Source of the DNA: Pseudomonas sp. ERMR1:02
Lineage (GTDB): Bacteria; Pseudomonadota; Gammaproteobacteria; Pseudomonadales; Pseudomonadaceae
Direction: 5' to 3'
DNA: 64,000 bases
NCBI RefSeq assembly: GCF_002277815.1
Contig: NZ_NKJI01000002.1
Coordinates: 248,001 to 312,000 of the forward strand
Part shown: one piece after another, positions 30,629 to 40,624 of the stretch
Layout of the letters: every line of letters starts with the position of its first letter
Numbering within the stretch: position 1 is the stretch's first letter
Program-made: the position numbers and the translations under genes
The notes under the pieces: generated by a model
Told to the model about the DNA's origin: nothing
The model's input: only the letters and a program-made list of their open reading frames with translations
The model's database searches: none

Positions 30629-32728
30629 ATGTCGCAAACCATTCGTGACAACCTCAAACGCATGCTCGCGCCGCGCCACGTGGCGTTCGTCGGTGGCCGC
30701 AGCATGGCTCGTGCGCTCAAGCGCTGCGCCGATGGCGGCTACCCAGGGCAAATGTGGCTGGTCAATCCGCAGCACGACAGCCTCGAAGGCGTGCCCTGTG
30801 TGCGCAGCATTGCCGATTTGCCGTGCGGGCCGGACGCGGTGTTCATCGCGACCAACCGTGACTTGACCCTGACCTGTGTCGCCGAACTGGCCGCCATCGG
30901 TACCGGCGGCGCGATCTGCTACGCCTCGGGTTTTGCCGAAACCGGCGCCGAAGGCCAGGCCCTGCAACAGCAGTTGCTTGAAGCCGCTGGCGACATGGCG
31001 TTGCTCGGCCCCAACTGCTACGGCTTGCTCGACTACCTGCACAGTTCCGCGCTGTGGCCGGTGGCCCACGGCGGCAAAGCAGTGGAGAAGGGCGTGGCGG
31101 TGCTGACCCAGAGTGGCAACTTCGCCTACAACCTGTCCATGAGCGACCGCTCGCTGCCGGTAGCCTACATGGCCTCGGTCGGCAATCAGGCGCAATTGGG
31201 CGTGGCCGAACTGATGGACGTGTTGCTCGATGAGCCACGGGTCACCGCCATCGGCCTGCATCTGGAAGGCCTGAAAAACGTACCGGGTTTCGCCCGCGCC
31301 GCGCACAAGGCACTGGAGAAGGGCATTCCGATCATTGCGCTGAAAACCGGCGTGTCGCAGATCGGCGCCGAACTGGCCCTGAGTCACACCAGTTCGCTGT
31401 CCGGTTCCGATGCGCTGTACGACGCACTGTTTGCGCGCCTCGGGGTGATCCGCGTCAGTGGTCCGGTGAGTTTTGTCGAAACCCTGAAAGCCGCGGCCTG
31501 CGGCAACATGCCAGCGGGCGACAGCCTGATTGCGCTGGCCTGTTCCGGTGGCGACGCCGGGCTGATTGCCGACTATGCCGAACGCAATCAACTGAGCCTG
31601 CCGAAACTCGACGAAGGACAAGTCAGTGAGCTGGCCCAGGTGCTGCCGAGCTACGCCAACCTGGTCAACCCACTGGACTTCACCACGGCGATCTGGGGCG
31701 ACGGCGAGGCGTTGAACCGCATGCTCGACAGTGCCCTGCGTACCGAAGCGGATGCGGCGATGCTGGTGCTCGACTACCCGGCGGAGTTCACCGGCGAGCG
31801 CAAGGAATGCGACCTGCTGCTGGACTTGTACTGCAAGGCGTTGGTGCGTCACGGCAAGACCGGCTTTGTCACCTCGGCCTTCCCTGAACTGTTGCCGGCC
31901 CATGCCCGCGAGCGTTTGCATGCGCAAGGCGTGGCGGCATTGCAGGGTGTCGAAGACGGTCTGGCCGCGTGGGGCCGTATCGCTGGCTACCAGCGCAATC
32001 GTCAGGCGTTGCTGGCCCTCGGCGAATCGGCACTGGTGCCGCTCTGCCCGCAGGCGCTGGAAGGCGAAGGGCAGTTGCTCAATGAATGGGATTCCAAGCA
32101 AGCCTTGCGTGTGTTTGGCCTGCCGACGCCCAACGGTGTGTTGAGTGCGCCGGACAAAGCGCTGAAGGACGCCGAAGCGTTGGGCTATCCGCTGGTACTC
32201 AAGGCCGTTAGCGCGCAGTTGCCACACAAGACTGAAGCCGGTGCCGTGGTACTGAATCTCAAGGACGCTGATGCGTTGAACGCTGCGCTGGAAAAGATGC
32301 ACGCCAGCATCAAAGCGTACGCACCGGGCGTGCCTTTCGATCAGCTGTTGCTGGAGCCAATGGCCAAGCCGCCACTGGCCGAGCTGATCGTCGGCATCAA
32401 GCGCGAAAACGATTTTGGCCTGGCATTGGTGATTGGCGCCGGCGGGATTCTGGTGGAGTTGCTCAAGGACAGTCGCAGCCTGTTGCTGCCGACCACCGAC
32501 GGCGCAATTCGCCAGGCCTTGCTCAGCCTGCGCAGTGCAGCGTTGTTGCAAGGCTTTCGTGGCCGTGAAGCAGCGGATCTGGATTCGCTGGTGGCAGCGA
32601 TCCGCGCCGTCGCTGATTACGCCTGCGAGAACTCGGGGCAATTGCTCGAACTCGATGTGAACCCATTGTTGGTCGGTGCCGATGGCACGACTGCGGTCGA
32701 TGCGTTGATTCGCATCGCTCATGCGTGA
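30629..32728 (+). CDS. ADP-forming acyl-CoA synthetase (acetate-CoA ligase family)
   Basis: Fused two-subunit NDP-forming acyl-CoA ligase, 699 aa. The CoA-binding Rossmann domain comes first (HVAFVGGRSMARALKRCADG, about 15-34), then succinyl-CoA-ligase-like domains with an active-site region LKTGVSQIGAELALSHTSSL (His in SHTSS), and an ATP-grasp domain from about residue 470 (GYPLVLKAVSAQLPHKTEAG, VLELDVNPL-type end). It activates a carboxylate with ATP and CoA, releasing ADP. GGAG precedes the ATG. It lies between the acyl-CoA dehydrogenase and aruI, so the substrate may be a product of arginine transamination such as 4-guanidinobutyrate (inference). Confidence 0.85.
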   Translation: MSQTIRDNLKRMLAPRHVAFVGGRSMARALKRCADGGYPGQMWLVNPQHDSLEGVPCVRSIADLPCGPDAVFIATNRDLTLTCVAELAAIGTGGAICYASGFAETGAEGQALQQQLLEAAGDMALLGPNCYGLLDYLHSSALWPVAHGGKAVEKGVAVLTQSGNFAYNLSMSDRSLPVAYMASVGNQAQLGVAELMDVLLDEPRVTAIGLHLEGLKNVPGFARAAHKALEKGIPIIALKTGVSQIGAELALSHTSSLSGSDALYDALFARLGVIRVSGPVSFVETLKAAACGNMPAGDSLIALACSGGDAGLIADYAERNQLSLPKLDEGQVSELAQVLPSYANLVNPLDFTTAIWGDGEALNRMLDSALRTEADAAMLVLDYPAEFTGERKECDLLLDLYCKALVRHGKTGFVTSAFPELLPAHARERLHAQGVAALQGVEDGLAAWGRIAGYQRNRQALLALGESALVPLCPQALEGEGQLLNEWDSKQALRVFGLPTPNGVLSAPDKALKDAEALGYPLVLKAVSAQLPHKTEAGAVVLNLKDADALNAALEKMHASIKAYAPGVPFDQLLLEPMAKPPLAELIVGIKRENDFGLALVIGAGGILVELLKDSRSLLLPTTDGAIRQALLSLRSAALLQGFRGREAADLDSLVAAIRAVADYACENSGQLLELDVNPLLVGADGTTAVDALIRIAHA

Positions 32729-32738
32729 GGACCTGAAC

Positions 32739-34346
32739 ATGCAAAACAAAACCTTGACCGGTGGCCAGGCGCTGGTGCGTCTGCTGGCCAACTACGGCGT
32801 CGACACCGTGTTCGGCATTCCCGGCGTACACACCCTGGAGCTGTATCGCGGTTTGCCCGGCAGCGGCATTCGCCACGTGCTGACCCGCCATGAGCAGGGC
32901 GCCAGTTTCATGGCCGACGGCTATGCGCGAGTCAGCGGCAAACCCGGCGTGTGCTTCGTCATCACCGGCCCCGGCGTGACTAACGCCGCCACTGGCATCG
33001 GCCAGGCCTACGCCGATTCGATTCCGATGCTGGTGATCTCCAGCGTTAACCACACTGCCAGCCTCGGCAAGGGCTGGGGCATCCTGCACGAGTGCCAGGA
33101 TCAGCGCGCGATGACCGCACCGATCACCGCGTTCTCGGCGGTGGCCCTGACCGCCGAAGACCTGCCGGAACTGATCGCCCGTGCCTATGCGGTGTTCGAC
33201 AGCGAGCGTCCGCGCCCCGTGCACATTTCGGTGCCGCTGGACGTGCTATCGGCACCGATTGCCCGCGACTGGAGCAACGAGGTTGTGCGTCGTCCGGGTC
33301 GCGGCACGCCGGCCGCCACTGTGTTGGACGAAGCAGTGGCCAAGCTGCAAGGCGCGAAACGACCGATGATCATCGCCGGTGGCGGTGCATTGAATGCTGC
33401 ATCGCAGTTGCAAGAACTCAGCACCCGCCTGGGCGCGCCGCTGTTTACCAGTGTCGCCGGCAAAGGCCTGCTACCACCGCAAGCGCCGCTCAATGCAGGT
33501 TCGACCCTGTGCGTCGAGCCGGGCTGGAACCTGATCGCCGAGGCGGACGTGGTACTGGCAGTCGGCACGGAAATGGCCGACACCGATTTCTGGCGCGAAC
33601 GCCTGCCGCTCAATGCCGAACTGCTGCGGGTGGACCTCGATCCGCGCAAGTTCAACGACTTCTATCCGTGCGCCGTGGCGTTGCAAGGTGACGCGCAGCA
33701 AACGCTGGCAGCCTTGCTGGAGCGTCTGTCGCCGGATGTGCGTGATGCCGGCGTCGCCATTGCCAAAGTCGCAGCGCTACGCGAAGCGATACAGGCCGGT
33801 CACGGCCCGTTGCAGTCGATCCATCAGGCGATTCTGCAACGCATCGCCGCCGAACTGCCGGCCGACGCTTTCATCAGCACCGACATGACCCAGTTGGCCT
33901 ACACCGGCAACTACGCCTTCAACTCACTGGCACCACGCAGCTGGTTGCACCCGACCGGCTACGGCACCTTGGGCTACGGCTTGCCCGCCGGAATCGGCGC
34001 CAAGTTCGGCGCGCCGCAACGTCCGGGCCTGGTGCTGGTGGGTGATGGCGGTTTCCTCTACACCGCGCAGGAACTGGCGACGGCGGTCGAGGAACTGGAC
34101 AGCCCGCTGGTGGTGTTGCTGTGGAACAACGATGCCCTGGGGCAGATTCGCGACGACATGATCGGGTTGGACATCGAGCCGATCGGCGTGCTGCCGCGCA
34201 ACCCGGACTTCGCAGCCCTTGCTCGCGCTTTCGGTTGCACTGTGAGCCAGCCGCAAAGCCTGGCCGAGTTGCAAACCGACCTGCGCCACGGCTTCAAGCG
34301 CAACGGCGTGACCCTGATCGAACTCAAGCATGCCTGTGCACACTGA
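32739..34346 (+). CDS. aruI: 5-guanidino-2-oxopentanoate decarboxylase (AruI), ThDP enzyme
   Basis: Thiamine-diphosphate enzyme that decarboxylates 2-ketoarginine to 4-guanidinobutyraldehyde in the arginine transaminase pathway. It has the acetolactate-synthase-like three-domain fold: the catalytic Glu in TRHEQGASFMADGYAR (about residue 52), central domain 190-330, and the ThDP/Mg motif GDGGFLYTAQELATAVEEL ending in LLWNND. The ATG at 32739 has GAGG upstream; a start six codons earlier overlaps the previous gene. 535 aa. The specific assignment depends on the adjacent aruH; by sequence alone other oxo-acid decarboxylases or acetolactate synthases are possible. Confidence 0.8.
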   Translation: MQNKTLTGGQALVRLLANYGVDTVFGIPGVHTLELYRGLPGSGIRHVLTRHEQGASFMADGYARVSGKPGVCFVITGPGVTNAATGIGQAYADSIPMLVISSVNHTASLGKGWGILHECQDQRAMTAPITAFSAVALTAEDLPELIARAYAVFDSERPRPVHISVPLDVLSAPIARDWSNEVVRRPGRGTPAATVLDEAVAKLQGAKRPMIIAGGGALNAASQLQELSTRLGAPLFTSVAGKGLLPPQAPLNAGSTLCVEPGWNLIAEADVVLAVGTEMADTDFWRERLPLNAELLRVDLDPRKFNDFYPCAVALQGDAQQTLAALLERLSPDVRDAGVAIAKVAALREAIQAGHGPLQSIHQAILQRIAAELPADAFISTDMTQLAYTGNYAFNSLAPRSWLHPTGYGTLGYGLPAGIGAKFGAPQRPGLVLVGDGGFLYTAQELATAVEELDSPLVVLLWNNDALGQIRDDMIGLDIEPIGVLPRNPDFAALARAFGCTVSQPQSLAELQTDLRHGFKRNGVTLIELKHACAH

Positions 34347-34376
34347 TTTTCACTTTTGTATTGAGGGGATAGGCCA

Positions 34377-35567
34377 ATGCGCTTTTCCGATCTGACTCAA
34401 CGTATCGCCGGTGACGGCGCTGCCGCCTGGGATATTCATTACCGCGCACTGGCCATGATGGAGCAGGGCAAAGACATCCTGCTGTTGTCGGTGGGCGATC
34501 CGGATTTCGACACGCCGCAGCCTATCGTGCAAGGCGCCATCGACAGTCTGTTGTCCGGCAACACTCACTACGCCGAGGTGCGCGGCAAGCGTGCCTTGCG
34601 TGAAGCCATCGCCAAACGCCACCGGCAACGCAGCGGTCAGCAGGTGACGGCGGACGAAGTGACGGTGCTGGCCGGCGCTCAGTGCGCGCTGTTCAGCGTG
34701 GCCCAGTGCGTACTCAATCCGGGTGATGAAGTGATCGTCGCCGAACCGATGTACGTCACCTACGAAGCGGTGTTCGGTGCCTGCGGCGCCGTGGTGGTGC
34801 CGGTGCCGGTGCGTTCGGAGAACGGTTTCCGCGTACTGCCGGAAGACGTCGCCGCGCGCATTACCCCGCGTACCCGCGCCCTGGCGCTGAACAGCCCGCA
34901 CAACCCATCAGGGGCGAGTCTGCCGCGCAGCACCTGGAGTGCCTTGGCCGAACTGTGCATCGCCCATGACCTGTGGCTGATTTCCGATGAGGTTTACAGC
35001 GAGCTGCTGTTTGAAGGCGAACACGTCAGCCCGGCGAGTTTGCCGGGCATGGCCGAACGCACCGCGACCCTGAACAGCCTGTCGAAATCCCACGCCATGA
35101 CCGGTTGGCGCGTCGGCTGGGTGGTGGCGCCGCCCTCGTTGGCCGCGCACCTGGAAAACCTCGCGCTGTGCATGCTCTACGGCTCGCCGGATTTCATTCA
35201 GGACGCTGCCGTTGTGGCATTGGAAAGCAATTTGCCGGAACTGGACGCCATGCGCGAAGCCTATCGCCAACGCCGCGATCTGGTCTGCGAAAGCCTCGCC
35301 GATTGCCCCGGCGTGCGTGCCTTGAAACCCGATGGCGGGATGTTCGTGATGGTCGATATCCGCGAAACCGGACTCAGCGCCCAGGCGTTTGCTGATCGCT
35401 TGCTCGATCGCCATGGCGTCTCGGTGCTGGCCGGTGAAGCCTTCGGTCCGAGCGCGGCCGGACATATCCGCCTCGGGCTGGTGGTGGGGGCCGACCCGTT
35501 GCGTGATGCCTGCCAGCGCATTGCCCGTTGCGCCGAGGAACTGATGGAGGCTCAAGTACATGCTTAA
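34377..35567 (+). CDS. aruH: Arginine:pyruvate transaminase (AruH)
   Basis: PLP enzyme of aminotransferase fold type I that transfers the arginine amino group to pyruvate, giving 2-ketoarginine and alanine. 396 aa, close to AruH. Conserved elements: LLLSVGDPDFDTP, the PLP-phosphate region AGAQCALFSVAQ, LNSPHNPSGA, SDEVYSELLFEG, catalytic Lys in NSLSKSHAMTGWRVGW, and a substrate Arg near GHIRLGLV. It follows aruI by 30 bp and overlaps the aldehyde dehydrogenase by 8 bp, so all three steps to 4-guanidinobutyrate are adjacent. Close relatives act on other amino acids; context makes arginine most likely. Confidence 0.83.
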   Translation: MRFSDLTQRIAGDGAAAWDIHYRALAMMEQGKDILLLSVGDPDFDTPQPIVQGAIDSLLSGNTHYAEVRGKRALREAIAKRHRQRSGQQVTADEVTVLAGAQCALFSVAQCVLNPGDEVIVAEPMYVTYEAVFGACGAVVVPVPVRSENGFRVLPEDVAARITPRTRALALNSPHNPSGASLPRSTWSALAELCIAHDLWLISDEVYSELLFEGEHVSPASLPGMAERTATLNSLSKSHAMTGWRVGWVVAPPSLAAHLENLALCMLYGSPDFIQDAAVVALESNLPELDAMREAYRQRRDLVCESLADCPGVRALKPDGGMFVMVDIRETGLSAQAFADRLLDRHGVSVLAGEAFGPSAAGHIRLGLVVGADPLRDACQRIARCAEELMEAQVHA

Positions 35568-36974
35568 TCACAAGTCACTATTTATTGATGGCCGCTGGCA
35601 AACCCCGTCAGACCAGGGCATCGCCGAGGTGATCAACCCGGCGACCGAGGAAGTCGCCGGCAGCGTACCGCTGGGCGATGAACGCGATGTCGACAACGCC
35701 GTAGCGGCAGCACGCAAGGCCTTTGGCCCGTGGTCGCGCACGCCGTCCAGCATTCGCGCCGGTTATATCAAAGCGCTGGCCGAACAACTGCGCGCCCGCG
35801 CCGATGAAATGGCGGCGGTGATCACCACTGAACTGGGCATGCCGGTGCAGTGGAGTCGTTCGGTACAGGTCGACGGGCCGATCGCAGGCCTTGAGCAGTA
35901 CGTCGAACTCGCCGGTTTGATGGATGAAGTGCGCGAAGTGGGCAACTCGCTGGTGATCCGCGAGGCGGTGGGCGTCTGTGCGTTCATCAATCCGTGGAAT
36001 TACCCACTGCACCAGTTGATCGGAAAGCTCGCTCCGGCACTGGCCGCTGGATGCACGGTGGTGGTCAAACCGAGTCAGGAAACCCCACTGCACGCGTTTT
36101 TGCTGGCACAGATGATCGAAGATATCGGCCTACCGGCCGGGGTGTTCAACCTGATCAGCGGGCCGGGTTCGAAGGTCGGCGAAGCGCTGGCCAAGCATCC
36201 GGACGTGGACATGGTGTCGTTCACCGGTTCCACCGGCGCTGGCGTGCGTGTCGCTCAGGCAGCGGCGCCGTCGGTGAAACGCGTGTGCCTGGAATTGGGT
36301 GGCAAGTCGGCGTTGCTGATTGCTGCAGACGCCGATCTGGATGCCGCCGTGCGCTACGGCGTGCAGGACGTGATGATCAACTCCGGGCAAACCTGCACCG
36401 CGCTGACACGCATGCTGCTGCCTGCCAGCCGTTATGCCGAAGCGGTTGAAATTGCGCTGCAGGAAACCCTGAGCCTACGCATGGGCGATCCGCTTGACCC
36501 ACAAAGCTTCCTCGGCCCGATGTGTTCCGCCGGGCAACGTCGCACCGTGCTCGATTACATCAAGGTCGGCCAGGAAGAGGGCGCACGCCTGCTGTGCGGC
36601 GGCGATTCGACGGCGGACTTCGAGCGTGGCTACTACGTCAGCCCGACGCTGTTTGCCGATGTCGACAACAGCATGCGCATCGCTCAGGAAGAAATCTTCG
36701 GCCCGGTGTTGTGCCTGATCCCTTATGCCGACGAGACGCAGGCCATCCAGATCGCCAACGACTCGCCGTTCGGCCTGTCCAGCGGCGTGTGGGCCGGCAG
36801 CACCGAGCGGGCCTTGCAACTGGGCCGGCAACTGCGCGCGGGCCAGTGTTTTCTCAATGGTGCGGCGTTCAACTATCAGGCGCCGTTCGGTGGCTACAAA
36901 CAATCGGGTAATGGACGTGAGTGGGGGGAAGAGGGCTCAACGAGTTCGTCGAAGTGAAGGCGATTCAGGTTTGA
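35560..36974 (+). CDS. Aldehyde dehydrogenase, probable 4-guanidinobutyraldehyde step; last residues frameshifted
   Basis: NAD(P)-dependent aldehyde dehydrogenase, about 471 aa. The catalytic Cys is in INSGQTCTALTR, the general-base Glu in CLELGGKSALL, and NAD contacts in FTGSTGAG; PWNYPLHQL is the usual cofactor-pocket segment. One G is missing at 36933-36935: the text ends GEEGSTSSSK, whereas the repaired frame gives GEEGLNEFVEVKAIQV with a stop at 36974, the standard family ending. As written the protein stops at 36957. The 8-bp overlap with aruH implies oxidation of the AruI product. KauB elsewhere in the genome is the classical enzyme, so this may be a dedicated copy (inference). Confidence 0.8.
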
Positions 36975-36998
36975 CCGTTGGCCATTTGAACGATTTAC

Positions 36999-37020
36999 GC
37001 ACCGGGCCATGGCCCGGTGC
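36999..37020. terminator. 22-bp perfect palindrome after the aru block
   Basis: gcaccgggcca followed by tggcccggtgc, 24 bp after the repaired dehydrogenase stop and before the peptide ABC operon. It would form a strong stem as RNA. A short T-rich stretch follows (ggttttgag), so a terminator is plausible though not canonical. Confidence 0.5.
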
Positions 37021-37071
37021 CTTGCGTGGTTTTGAGCGGGTATTTCATTAGCTTTTATCAGGGGCAATGCA

Positions 37072-38673
37072 ATGAGCGATAACAACAACAAGATTACTCA
37101 AGCGAACCATGAATTCAGTCTCCCGCGTAGAGACTTCCTTAAGTACAGCGCGGCGGCAGCTGCGGTGGGCGGGGCGCTCTCCATGGGCCTGCCGTTTGGC
37201 GCCTTCGCTGCACAAGCCACGCCCAAGCCCGGTGGCGTCCTGCGTCTGGGCCTGGCGGGGGGCAGCACCACCGACTCCAAAGACCCAGGCTCCTGGGTCG
37301 ATACCTTCACCTTTGTCGGCTTCTCGGCGGTCTATAACACCCTGACCGAAATTGCCGTCGACGGCTCGGCGATTCCCGAACTGGCCGAAAGCTGGACCTC
37401 GACCCCGGACGCGCGCATCTGGACCTTCAAACTGCGCCAGGGCGTGACCTTCCACAACGGCAAGACCCTGACCGCCGATGACGTGGTCGCCTCGATTCAG
37501 CATCACCTCGGCGAAAAATCCACCTCGGCAGCCAAGACGGTGTTGGGCGATGTGGCCAAGGTCAGCGCCAATGGCACCGACAGCGTGGTGTTCGAACTGC
37601 ATTCGGGCAACGCCGATTTCGCTTACGTGGCCGCCGATTATCACCTGGTGATCATGCCGGGCAAGGACGGGGTGGCGGATTGGCAGGCCGGCGTCGGCAC
37701 CGGCGGCTACCGTCTCAAGGACTTCGAGCCGGGGGTGCGCATGACGCTGGAACGCAGCCCGGATTACTGGAAGCCGGGCCGTGCGCACTTCGCCAGCGCC
37801 GAGTTGATTGCAATCGCCGATGGCGCCGCGCGAATCAACGCGCTGGTCACCGGGCAAGTGGACGTGATCAACAAGGTCGACCTGAAAACCGTGGCCCTGC
37901 TCAAGCGCAATCCGAATCTGGTCATCGAAGAAACCAAAGGCGCCCAGCACTACACCTTCCCAATGCTCACCGACAGCCAAGTGTTCCTGAACAATGACGT
38001 GCGCCTGGCCATGAAGTACGCGATCAACCGCGAAACCCTGCTGGCGTCGGTGCTGTACGGCTATGGCCTGGTGGGCAACGATCACCCGATCCAGCCCGGC
38101 AGCCGCTTCATCAACTCTGCCCTGGAGCAGCGCACCTACGATCCGGACAAGGCGCGCTTTCACCTCAAACAGGCCGGCCTGGACTCGCTCAAGGTGCGCC
38201 TGCAAGCCTCCGACGCGGCGTACACCGGTGCGGTCGACGCCTCGGTGCTGTTCAAGGAGCAGGCCAAGGCGGCCGGGATCGACATCGACGTGGTGCGCGA
38301 ACCGGCCGACGGTTTCTTCACCAACGTGTGGATGAAACAGCCGTTCACCACCTCGTTCTGGTACAGCAGCCTGACCGCCGACCGCATGTTCAGCATCGGT
38401 TACGCCAAGGGCGCGGCGTGGAACGAAACCCACTGGGACAACCCGCGCTTCAACCAACTGCTCAACGCCGCCCGCGGCGAGATGAACGATCCGCTGCGCC
38501 GCGAGATGTACAACGAAATGCAGGCGCTGTGCCGGGATGAGGGCGGGGCGATCGTGCCGTTGTTCGCCAGCTCCGTGGCGGCGCGTTCCAATCGCGTCGC
38601 GCACGGCGGCCAGACCGCGCCATATGGCGAGCTGGACGGGCTGCGCGTGATCGAACGCTGGTGGCAGGCGTAA
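37072..38673 (+). CDS. Peptide/nickel-type ABC binding protein, Tat-exported
   Basis: Family-5 solute-binding protein (DppA/OppA type), 533 aa. The N-terminus has a twin-arginine signal: SLPRRDFLKYSAAAAAVGG at about residues 16-34, with cleavage near GAFA. The mature part starts TPKPGGVLRLGL and has the family segments ITPELAESW-like AIPELAESWTSTPDARIW and QGVTFHNGKTLTADDVVASI. Export as a folded Tat substrate is unusual for this family but known in pseudomonads. It begins an operon with two permeases, a fused ATPase and a quinone reductase, although a REPIN-like repeat separates it from the permeases. The cargo is unknown: peptides, opines, glycosides and metal chelates are all handled by relatives. 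Confidence 0.85.
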   Translation: MSDNNNKITQANHEFSLPRRDFLKYSAAAAAVGGALSMGLPFGAFAAQATPKPGGVLRLGLAGGSTTDSKDPGSWVDTFTFVGFSAVYNTLTEIAVDGSAIPELAESWTSTPDARIWTFKLRQGVTFHNGKTLTADDVVASIQHHLGEKSTSAAKTVLGDVAKVSANGTDSVVFELHSGNADFAYVAADYHLVIMPGKDGVADWQAGVGTGGYRLKDFEPGVRMTLERSPDYWKPGRAHFASAELIAIADGAARINALVTGQVDVINKVDLKTVALLKRNPNLVIEETKGAQHYTFPMLTDSQVFLNNDVRLAMKYAINRETLLASVLYGYGLVGNDHPIQPGSRFINSALEQRTYDPDKARFHLKQAGLDSLKVRLQASDAAYTGAVDASVLFKEQAKAAGIDIDVVREPADGFFTNVWMKQPFTTSFWYSSLTADRMFSIGYAKGAAWNETHWDNPRFNQLLNAARGEMNDPLRREMYNEMQALCRDEGGAIVPLFASSVAARSNRVAHGGQTAPYGELDGLRVIERWWQA

Positions 38674-38698
38674 GCATTCGTCAACGATGAAGAACCAC

Positions 38699-38799
38699 TG
38701 TAGGAGCGAGCATGCTCGCGAAAAACGCCAAGGCAATGCGGGCATTCAGACAACCCGCGTCATCGTTGGCGCCCATCGCGAGCAGGCTCGCTCCTACAG
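38699..38799. repeat. REPIN-like inverted REP pair within the ABC operon
   Basis: tgtaggagcgagcatgctcg and its inverse form lie between the binding-protein stop and the first permease. Such placement often keeps the binding-protein message more abundant than the downstream genes. Confidence 0.82.
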
Positions 38800-38832
38800 T
38801 TGGAAACTGTGGTCTTCGTAAGGAATTGCGCG

Positions 38833-39792
38833 GTGAATAGTATTTTTAAGTTGCTACTTCAGCGTTTGGCATTGGGGCTGTTATCGCTGTTTGCGGTGTC
38901 AGTGATCATTTTTCTCGCGGTCGGCATGCTCCCGGGCGATATCGCCCAGGCCATGCTCGGCCAGTCCGCTACCCCGGAAACCGTGGCGGCGTTTCGTACG
39001 CAACTGGGTTTGGATATGCCGCCGCTTACGCGTTTCGGACACTGGATCTGGCACCTGTTGCAAGGTGACCTCGGCGTGTCGCTGGCCAACCAGCGGCCCA
39101 TCGCCGAACTGGTCGGCGCACGTCTAGGCAACACCTTCAGCCTGGCGCTGCTCGCGGCGTTGGTGTCGGTGCCGCTTGCACTACTGCTGGGGATGCTCGC
39201 TGCGTTGTATCGCAACAGCTGGTTCGATCGCTTGCTCAATACCTCGGCCCTGAGCGCGGTGTCGTTTCCCGAGTTTTTCGTCGCCTACATCCTGATCCTG
39301 GTGTTCGCGGTGAAACTCAATTGGTTCCCGAGCCTTTCTAACCTGTCGTCAAACGCTTCGTTTGGCGAGGTACTGGAGCGTTCGGTGCTGCCGGTGGCGA
39401 CCCTGAGCCTGGTGGTGATCGCGCAGATGATGCGCATGACCCGCGCCTCGCTGATCAACCTGCTGGCCAGCCCGTATATCGAAATGGCCCGGCTCAAGGG
39501 CATCAGCCAGTCACGGATCATCTTCCGCCATGCCCTGCCCAACGCGCTGGCGCCGATCGTCAACGTGGTGGCATTGAACCTGGCGTACCTGGTGGTCGGC
39601 GTGGTGGTGGTCGAAGTGGTGTTTGTCTATCCGGGCCTCGGCCAGTTACTGGTGGACTCGGTGGCCAAGCGCGATATCCCGGTGGTGCAGGCCTGCAGCC
39701 TGATCTTCGCCGCGACCTACATCCTGCTCAATACCAGCGCCGATGTGCTGTCGATTGCCAGCAATCCACGCCTGATGCATCCGAAGGGGTAA
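38833..39792 (+). CDS. ABC transporter permease, DppB-type
   Basis: First inner-membrane subunit of the peptide-type importer, 319 aa from a GTG at 38833 that has AGGA 8 bases upstream; an ATG at 38800 would start inside the repeat-derived DNA and is rejected. Six hydrophobic segments are visible. The EAA loop that contacts the ATPase is ARLKGISQSRIIFRHALPNA (about residues 217-236). The opening LLLQRLALGLLSLFAVSVII is standard for DppB. The partner permease follows 3 bp later. Confidence 0.85.
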   Translation: MNSIFKLLLQRLALGLLSLFAVSVIIFLAVGMLPGDIAQAMLGQSATPETVAAFRTQLGLDMPPLTRFGHWIWHLLQGDLGVSLANQRPIAELVGARLGNTFSLALLAALVSVPLALLLGMLAALYRNSWFDRLLNTSALSAVSFPEFFVAYILILVFAVKLNWFPSLSNLSSNASFGEVLERSVLPVATLSLVVIAQMMRMTRASLINLLASPYIEMARLKGISQSRIIFRHALPNALAPIVNVVALNLAYLVVGVVVVEVVFVYPGLGQLLVDSVAKRDIPVVQACSLIFAATYILLNTSADVLSIASNPRLMHPKG

Positions 39793-39795
39793 GCC

Positions 39796-40622
39796 ATGAG
39801 CCTTTTAAACAAACATTGCGAGCGCCGCTGAGCGCCAAATTCGGGCTGCTGGTGATCGTGCTGTACATCCTGGTGGCATTGTTTGCGCCGGTATTGGCGC
39901 CGTTCGGCGAAACCCAGGTAGTGGGCGAGGGCTTCGCGCCCTGGGGCGGGCAGTTCCTGTTGGGCACCGATAACCTGGGCCGCGACATGTTCAGTCGTCT
40001 GGTCTATGGCGCGCGCAATACCTTGGGCATTGCGTTCCTGACCACAGTGCTGGCGTTCCTGCTCGGTGGCCTCGGCGGCTTGATCGCGGCGATCAAGGGT
40101 GGTTGGGTCGATCAGGGGTTGTCACGGGTGGTGGACATCCTGATGGCGATTCCGCAACTGATCTTCGCCTTGCTGATTCTCAGCGTGGTCGGCACCACCG
40201 CGACGTCCCTGGTGCTGGTGATCGCGCTGCTGGATGCGACCCGGGTGTTCCGCCTTTCAAGAGCGGTGGCGATGAACGTGGTGGTGCAGGACTTCGTCGA
40301 AGCCGCGCGCCTGCGCGGTGAAGGCCTGTGGTGGCTGGTGACCCGCGAAGTGCTGCCCAACGCAGCAGCACCGTTGATTGCCGAATTCGGCCTGCGTTTC
40401 TGCTTTGTGTTCCTGTTCATCAGTGCGCTGTCGTTCCTCGGCCTGGGCATTCAACCGCCCACCGCCGACTGGGGCAGCATGGTGCGCGACAACGCCGTAC
40501 TGATCACTTTTGGCGACGTCAGCCCGTTGCTGCCCGCATTGGCCGTGGCGTTGATCACGGTCAGCGTCAATTTTGTCGTCGACTGGATGCTGCACAAATC
40601 CAGCGGCCTGAAGGAATGCTGA
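39796..40622 (+). CDS. ABC transporter permease, DppC-type; frameshift after codon 6
   Basis: Second permease subunit, about 275 aa. As written, the ATG at 39796 reads MSLLNKHCERR and stops; one A lost in the run 39811-39813 explains it, because adding A gives MSLLNKTLRAPLSAKFG and continues to 40622. The intact remainder starts at an ATG at 39816 in another frame, so a nearly full protein of 268 aa is still readable. Features: LGTDNLGRDMFSRLVYGAR (family hallmark) and the EAA loop RLRGEGLWWLVTREVLPNA. The stop overlaps the region of the fused ATPase ribosome-binding site. Confidence 0.83.
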
Positions 40623-40624
40623 AC

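Noticed and set aside
29657..32791. A 1044-codon open frame on the minus strand
   Set aside because: It lies fully opposite the acyl-CoA dehydrogenase and ligase genes, whose families are certain. Its composition is Gln/Arg/His-rich shadow coding caused by GC-rich third positions on the other strand.
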